A DNA stretch of 8,906 nucleotides from Moraxella lacunata (lineage in GTDB: Bacteria; Pseudomonadota; Gammaproteobacteria; Pseudomonadales; Moraxellaceae). Positions 4,828 through 8,906 of the stretch are shown here, piece after piece (position 1 is the stretch's first letter; the number at the start of each line of letters is the position of its first letter). Below the pieces are notes generated by a model, which made no database searches, was not told the DNA's origin, and worked only from the letters and a program-made list of their open reading frames with translations. A program made the position numbers and the translations under genes. Where the stretch lies: assembly GCF_002027545.1 (NCBI RefSeq), contig NZ_MXAN01000024.1:1-8906 (forward strand), read 5' to 3'.

Positions 4828-5676
4828 TCAAATCTTTTTTGGAAATGGTTTTTCAATCCTGCCAAAATATCCCAATCCATTACAAAAATCTGCCTTTAAG
4901 TCTTCCAGTCTTGAAAAGAAAAAATAATTTTCTAAATATTCCCATTGTGGCATTTGTTTGAGTTCTTCCAAAACGCCCTGCATAACCTTGATATTTTCAT
5001 CACAAAACACCGAAAGCACCAAATAGGGGTGTTCAAATCCAAAGCGATTTTGTACGCTTCTTTGCTTCAAGGCTTCAACTTGTTGTAGCAACTGGCGGAT
5101 AATGTGCTTTCTATCGCTATGGCGGTGGACTTCTACCACTAGTACATATTTTGGGGCGGTTTGGTCTATGCTTTCCATAAACCAAATACCGTCAGGACGG
5201 AAATTTTTATGATTAAGTCTTAAAGTTGTTCCCTTGTCGCCTGTGCGTTGATAGTAGTGCTTATAATTTGTTATTACATAGTCTGTACATTGTATGTACT
5301 GGTAAAAGGCAATAAAGGCGGTTATGTAGGCTTCTTTGTGGGAAAAATTAGTGCGTATGACCGCCATTTCTTCGCCTGTTTCGTTCCTGTGAATACCGCC
5401 CTTAACTGAATTATAGGCGATTTCTTCAAGGGGTATGCCGTGCATATCTGCGATAAAATCCGCCCCTTTCTTGGCGAGAAAATACACCACTTTACGCCCA
5501 ATTCCAAAGCCACTCGCCACCATTATACGCCCTATAAAACCGTTTAATAGCAGGTCTTTTGTTATCTTGTGGTTGCTACTGCTCAACTTGGACAATCCTA
5601 GTTGTTTAAGGTGCTTATTGGTTAAAAATCCTGTCTTGGCAAGCCATAATAAAAATTCGCTTTGTTTTGGTGTCAT
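4828..5676 (-). CDS. Replication-relaxation-like protein with PD...ExH motif
   Basis: 282 aa, last gene of the mobilization block. Residues 1-75 look like a winged helix (GFLTNKHLKQLGL; LLLNGFIGR; GRKVVYFLAKKGADFI), the N-terminus typical of the replication-relaxation (Replic_Relax) family of plasmid and conjugative-element proteins. Residues 160-190 hold RPDG (160-163), a hydrophobic strand, VVEVHR (180-185) and Lys190. This spacing resembles a PD-(D/E)xK nuclease core, with His184 where Lys is usual. The family's biochemistry is poorly settled, so cleavage at oriT is only inferred. Its ATG overlaps the stop codon of the ATPase gene (ATGA at 5673-5676), so the two are translationally coupled and probably work together. 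It stops at TGA, with TAA six codons later. No Shine-Dalgarno. It could instead be a DNA-binding accessory factor without catalysis. Confidence 0.65.
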   Translation of the reverse strand: MTPKQSEFLLWLAKTGFLTNKHLKQLGLSKLSSSNHKITKDLLLNGFIGRIMVASGFGIGRKVVYFLAKKGADFIADMHGIPLEEIAYNSVKGGIHRNETGEEMAVIRTNFSHKEAYITAFIAFYQYIQCTDYVITNYKHYYQRTGDKGTTLRLNHKNFRPDGIWFMESIDQTAPKYVLVVEVHRHSDRKHIIRQLLQQVEALKQRSVQNRFGFEHPYLVLSVFCDENIKVMQGVLEELKQMPQWEYLENYFFFSRLEDLKADFCNGLGYFGRIEKPFPKKI

Positions 5677-7370
5677 TGGCGGTTGTCATAATATTCTAAA
5701 TCTTCGCCTATTTTGTGGCTAGATTGGGTGGTTTGGGCTTGTGTGCGGTCATTGTTTGGCGAACGGTAATAGCGTTCAATTTGCCCCTGTAACACGGCTT
5801 GCCATTGATCTTCGTGCATACTTTGGCTGTTCTTTAAAGTGTTTCGTGGCATAGCAACAAATACAGGCGGTTTCTGTACTTTTCCTACTTCTGCTCGTTG
5901 CCAAACTGAACAATGCCCCTGTGATAAGTGTTTTTGTAGGTTCTCAACCGTTTCGCCTGTGTGTCTTGCAATTTCTTTTAAAGAATCAAAACCATTAGGA
6001 AAGGTCATTATTACGCCCACATTACCTAAAATACTATCTCGCAGTTCTTTGCTCATTCTAACCCCTACCTGCTGTTGAACAAGGGTTAAAAATAATCCAT
6101 ATTTTCTACATTCTTCCAAAATTTCCTGCAAACTAGGGGTAATGTAGTTCTGAAATTCATCTAGGAAAAAATGACAGGGTATCGCCTTTTTATCAAATTT
6201 TCTACGAAAAGATAAAATCTTAATCATAGCAATCATAAAAAGCCCCAGTATTTTATAATCTGAATTTCCACCCTTTGCAAAATTAAATACAATTAACTTT
6301 CTTTCTTGTATGAGTTTTTCAAGGTCTATTGTGGCTTTATTTGCCATCATTTTTTGCATTGTGGTTGAACCAAAAATAGCATTTAAGCGAGTGTAAATAG
6401 CGAATTTTGTAGCGTTATAATTACTATTTTCTTTAAAAGCATTATTTAGAAAATGCAATATCATTTGATTTTTAATATTTTGATTTGCAAAATCAATTAA
6501 ACTTTCAACCTTTTCAGAAAATTTCTTTTCCTTTCCTTGTGGTGGTTCAAGGAAATCAATTAAATCATAAATGCTAGAATTGGGCTTTTTTATAATGACT
6601 GGTAGTGTATTTTTTAAAATCACTTCCATTGATAGACTTAACTCATCATCGCCTAAATTACCCAATATCTCCTTAAATATTGATAAAAATGCTTCCGCAT
6701 AATCTTCTGCTTCTTTATCCGTTAAGTTTTCCTTATTAGAAAATTCAAAAGGATTTATACAAGGATAATAACTATTCAAATTAGGCTCAATATAAACCAA
6801 CCTATCATTTTCTAAATTAACATTGAATTTAGCAACTTGTTTGGCTAATTGTCCGTGTGGGTCTAATAGAACCAAAGCGGTATTGGTATTTCTTGTCAAA
6901 TAATGCCAAATAAATGATTTAATGGTTTCACTCTTTCCACTTCCAGTATTTCCAGAAATATAGGTATGAAACTGGCGATTTGTTTCACTTATGGGGAATT
7001 TGTTCACATGGTTCAAAAAGGGCGTAATAACTTGGCTATTTTCTGTCAAATAGTCAATGTAACCCTGTTTTGTGCTTTCGTATTGTTGAAAAAATTTTTG
7101 TTCTTGTATGCTTTGCTCATACTGTAAATGTAATTGGTTATAAACTCGCAACGCTTGATTGTATCTGTGTTCAAATAACTGATGTTCTCGTGGGTCGTTA
7201 GTGCGTGAAATGGGCTTGTTTGGTCGTCTTGGTGGTTCGTGATATTTATTCTGCTTATCTAAAAATTTATCAAAAGAAATAACTTTACTACCAATTTCAT
7301 TTGAAATACAGTCCGCCAATAAGTCAATATTTTTCCCTAACTCCAAATCACAATAAAAATCATCATTCAT
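5673..7370 (-). CDS. TraD/VirD4-like conjugation coupling ATPase
   Basis: 565 aa P-loop ATPase of the HerA/FtsK/VirD4 group. Walker A GNTGSGKS at residues 140-147, after a strand (FHTYIS); VLLDPHGQLAKQ (167-178) follows as in type IV coupling proteins; Walker B FFLDEF at 401-406 with Asp404 and Glu405; the conserved glutamine strand LTLVQQQ at 428-434; PNGFDSLKEIARHTGE (458-473) falls in the TraM-recognition-like part. The N-terminal 1-120 is polar and charged, without the two membrane helices of VirD4, so it would be soluble or held at the membrane by a partner such as the two-pass protein encoded at 8279-8836. Role: pumps plasmid DNA with its bound relaxase to a secretion channel. No channel genes are in the window, so transfer would need a helper. 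A GGA seven bases before the ATG is the likely ribosome-binding site. Its stop TGA overlaps the next ATG. Confidence 0.82.
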   Translation of the reverse strand: MNDDFYCDLELGKNIDLLADCISNEIGSKVISFDKFLDKQNKYHEPPRRPNKPISRTNDPREHQLFEHRYNQALRVYNQLHLQYEQSIQEQKFFQQYESTKQGYIDYLTENSQVITPFLNHVNKFPISETNRQFHTYISGNTGSGKSETIKSFIWHYLTRNTNTALVLLDPHGQLAKQVAKFNVNLENDRLVYIEPNLNSYYPCINPFEFSNKENLTDKEAEDYAEAFLSIFKEILGNLGDDELSLSMEVILKNTLPVIIKKPNSSIYDLIDFLEPPQGKEKKFSEKVESLIDFANQNIKNQMILHFLNNAFKENSNYNATKFAIYTRLNAIFGSTTMQKMMANKATIDLEKLIQERKLIVFNFAKGGNSDYKILGLFMIAMIKILSFRRKFDKKAIPCHFFLDEFQNYITPSLQEILEECRKYGLFLTLVQQQVGVRMSKELRDSILGNVGVIMTFPNGFDSLKEIARHTGETVENLQKHLSQGHCSVWQRAEVGKVQKPPVFVAMPRNTLKNSQSMHEDQWQAVLQGQIERYYRSPNNDRTQAQTTQSSHKIGEDLEYYDNRQ

Positions 7371-7420
7371 AAGGATTTCCAGTTACTTTTATGGCTTCTT
7401 TGTGGTGCGATAGTGTTGCG

Positions 7421-7472
7421 GTAAATTATACATAAAATCCTTAAATGTCAATAGTTTATATGTATAATTTAC
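7421..7472 (-). promoter_or_regulatory. Promoter of the ATPase gene between 14-bp inverted repeats
   Basis: GTAAATTATACATA (7421-7434) is repeated perfectly inverted at 7459-7472. Between them lies TTGACA (minus strand, 7446-7451), and TATAAT (7425-7430) sits inside the downstream arm; the spacer is 15 bp, short for sigma70. The symmetric arms look like repressor or activator sites, and the short spacer suggests that a regulator may be needed. The leader would be about 48 nt. Confidence 0.55.
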
Positions 7473-7493
7473 ATTAACTTTACCCAATATTTC

Positions 7494-8219
7494 CTATTGT
7501 GTAAGTCGCTCGCCATACATCTGATAAAAAACATCATCTTCCCACCTGTTCAAGGTGGCTTCATCTAATGTTTGTTTACTCTCGCTTATTTCTAGCACAT
7601 TTTCCAATAACTTATAAAACACCGTGCTATATTTATCAAAATCTACCTCTTCTCTCTTTAATTGACTATCCAACTTTTTCTCAACCAAAAGTAAATTATG
7701 ATTTAAAGTTCTCATTTCTTGTTCGTGCTTGTTTTGTAATTTCACTTTTATTAACTCTATTCTTGATAAAAATACTTGCTTCTCCATTTCCCTTTGGTGC
7801 TGATTTTCACTAATAACATCATTTAACATTGTCTGCATTGCGGTAAAAATAGCCTGATTGGTTTGCTGACTGATAGCAGAAAAATGGGCAAACATTGATA
7901 ACTGCATTTGTGAATTACTTTGCATTCTTTGTAATTCAATTTGATTATTTGCCTGAATATTTGCAACTTGCAACTGGTTTGCAATCTGTTGTTGTTGCAT
8001 TTGCATATTATCTTGATGTCGTTGCCGTTCATCTTCCAATTTTCTTAATCCTAAACGTTCTTCAAGCATTAACTTAGCATTTTGGAAACTCATCAATTCG
8101 CTATGATGTCGTTCTTTTTGAGCTTGCTTCGCATTTTCTACCTGTGCCATTAACATATTTTTCTGCTCGGCAATTCGCAAAGTGGGATTTTGAATATAAT
8201 GCAAATTTGTCCAATACAT
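7494..8219 (-). CDS. Glutamine-rich coiled-coil protein of unknown function
   Basis: 241 aa, not recognised as a known family. It is almost entirely helical: residues about 17-80 and 135-185 have heptad-like spacing with many E, K, R and Q. Residues 70-130 are rich in Gln, Met and Asn (MQMQQQQIANQLQ). A shorter C-terminal domain (about 186-241) is acidic and aromatic. No signal peptide or membrane segment. AGGGG nine bases before the ATG is a strong ribosome-binding site. The gene follows the membrane protein closely and precedes the coupling ATPase, so a structural or scaffolding role in DNA transfer, or bridging the membrane protein to the ATPase, is a reasonable guess, though only from context. 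Confidence 0.7.
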   Translation of the reverse strand: MYWTNLHYIQNPTLRIAEQKNMLMAQVENAKQAQKERHHSELMSFQNAKLMLEERLGLRKLEDERQRHQDNMQMQQQQIANQLQVANIQANNQIELQRMQSNSQMQLSMFAHFSAISQQTNQAIFTAMQTMLNDVISENQHQREMEKQVFLSRIELIKVKLQNKHEQEMRTLNHNLLLVEKKLDSQLKREEVDFDKYSTVFYKLLENVLEISESKQTLDEATLNRWEDDVFYQMYGERLTQ

Positions 8220-8278
8220 TTTTTTACACCCCTAACGCTCTTTCTAAATCATTTAATGAATTTTCTAATTCATAGGTT

Positions 8279-8836
8279 CTACCCCCCAGCCAACGCATTT
8301 TGGGCTTCTTGATAAAACAAATATGCTTGCTGGTTAGTTTGGTATTGTATAGTGGATAATCTGCCATACATATCAAGCAGTTGTTCATTATCAACTTGAC
8401 TTAAAGCACGCTTTCTTTTTATTTCTCTTGCCAATCTTCTATCATCCACTTCATCTTCGGCATTCTGATAATGATACCACCTATCCAAATATTCCTGATA
8501 GCGTCTTTTCGCCTCATTTTCTGCATATTGTCTATATGTGGTATTATTTTTATTTTTATTAAAAGCAATAACAACACCAATAACCTTTGAAATAACTGTA
8601 AGAAAAATCAATGAAAACCAATAGTTTTCATCTTCTATTGGAATAGAATGTTCCCAAAAGTCATAATAATACTCAAAGTTTGGTTTATCAAAAAAGTACG
8701 AACCAAGAAAACCAATCAAGGCAATAAAAACAATCCACCTAAGCAAAATAACAAAAATTGATGATGATTTTACCTTGCATATTGCTTTCCATTTCTCATA
8801 ATTAGGTTTATAATCTCCACGATACGGCTTTTGCAT
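8279..8836 (-). CDS. Two-pass membrane protein, first gene of the mobilization block
   Basis: 185 aa, family not recognised. Membrane segments at about 26-48 (SIFVILLRWIVFIALIGFLG...) and 72-92 (FSLIFLTVISKVIGVVIAF) are joined by an acidic, aromatic loop (50-70). The long C-terminal part (93-185) is charged and helical, probably cytoplasmic because it is rich in K/R after the second segment. AAGGG eight bases before the ATG is a good ribosome-binding site. The annotated end is a TAG just after a run of six G (8282-8287 on the plus strand as C). One G fewer would extend the protein by RTYELENSLNDLERALGV to a TAA at 8224-8226, four bases before the next start codon, so the present end may result from a frameshift. 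It may anchor the soluble ATPase at the membrane. Confidence 0.75.
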   Translation of the reverse strand: MQKPYRGDYKPNYEKWKAICKVKSSSIFVILLRWIVFIALIGFLGSYFFDKPNFEYYYDFWEHSIPIEDENYWFSLIFLTVISKVIGVVIAFNKNKNNTTYRQYAENEAKRRYQEYLDRWYHYQNAEDEVDDRRLAREIKRKRALSQVDNEQLLDMYGRLSTIQYQTNQQAYLFYQEAQNALAGG

Positions 8837-8869
8837 TGCTTCAACCCTTAAAATAAAAAAATAAGTTAC

Positions 8870-8898
8870 ATTTAATCACTTTTTCAGAAAAAGTTCAA
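8870..8898 (-). promoter_or_regulatory. Possible promoter of the mobilization block with palindrome
   Basis: Minus-strand TTGAAC (8893-8898), 17-bp spacer, TTAAAT (8870-8875). The spacer holds ACTTTTTC-A-GAAAAAGT (plus strand 8878-8894), a perfect palindrome with 8-bp arms, a likely operator. It lies about 35 bp upstream of the first gene. The -10 match is weak. Confidence 0.4.
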
Positions 8899-8906
8899 TA
8901 TATTAA

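Noticed and set aside
5322..5722. Open frames overlapping the ATPase/nuclease-like junction
   Set aside because: They overlap better supported genes in other frames and have no start signals.
7421..7472. Divergent plus-strand promoter in the symmetric arms
   Set aside because: The right arm has a TATAAT on the plus strand but no acceptable -35 and no plus-strand gene downstream.
7568..8077. Hydrophobic or Cys-rich frames overlapping the coiled-coil gene
   Set aside because: Complement or shifted reading of a Gln/Met-rich coding sequence; composition explains them.
2893..8836. General use of UGA as an amino acid codon
   Set aside because: Two genes end at TGA (4828-4830 and 5673-5675), one in a classic ATGA overlap, and the other genes have no internal TGA.
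1..8906. CRISPR array, tRNA, rRNA, insertion sequence or XerC/D pdif sites
   Set aside because: No regularly spaced repeats, no cloverleaf or rRNA segments, no transposase motif, and no dif-like 11-6-11 sites were seen by eye on either strand.

Overview
This window looks like most of a small, AT-rich accessory plasmid, or a plasmid-like region, of a Gram-negative bacterium. The best guess is Moraxella or another Moraxellaceae. The guess rests on three things: the Rep_3-type initiator, a helix-turn-helix 'plasmid replication DNA-binding protein' whose C-terminus is KKFLGIF, and the low G+C. It is recognition from memory, not a search. Every gene that can be supported lies on the minus strand, except one doubtful 29-codon ORF. 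The window therefore reads from right to left. The two ends do not visibly overlap, so circularity cannot be shown.

Right to left: (1) 8836-4828 is a putative mobilization block of four genes: a two-pass membrane protein, a glutamine-rich coiled-coil protein, a TraD/VirD4-like Walker ATPase, and a winged-helix protein resembling the replication-relaxation family with a PD...ExH motif. The last two overlap by ATGA. (2) 4827-4438 is a spacer with a GC-rich hairpin, short direct repeats, a strong bidirectional terminator and a possible 29-aa membrane peptide. (3) 4428-3445 is a Fic adenylyltransferase of the self-inhibited class II. (4) 3345-2893 is a plasmid DNA-binding protein gene read in one frame but interrupted by five TGA codons and by no other stop. 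(5) 2818-2190 is a Phd/YefM-ParE/RelE toxin-antitoxin pair under a 35-bp near-perfect palindrome. (6) 2189-1381 is noncoding and holds terminators, inverted repeats, an AT-rich tract, a DnaA-box match and iterons, making it the likely oriV. (7) 1380-94 is the initiator gene, ending in a large hairpin.

Together these form a compact backbone: replication (Rep plus iterons), a replication accessory DNA-binding protein that seems broken, stability (toxin-antitoxin, perhaps Fic) and transfer (ATPase, coiled-coil protein, membrane protein and candidate nuclease/relaxase). No classical HUH relaxase is present here.

The most unusual points are the five same-frame TGA codons in the DNA-binding gene, the relaxase-less four-gene mobilization block, and a six-G tract that cuts the membrane protein 18 residues before a second in-phase end lying just upstream of the next gene. 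TGA appears to act as a normal stop elsewhere in the window (two gene ends, one an ATGA overlap), so a general recoding of UGA is unlikely.
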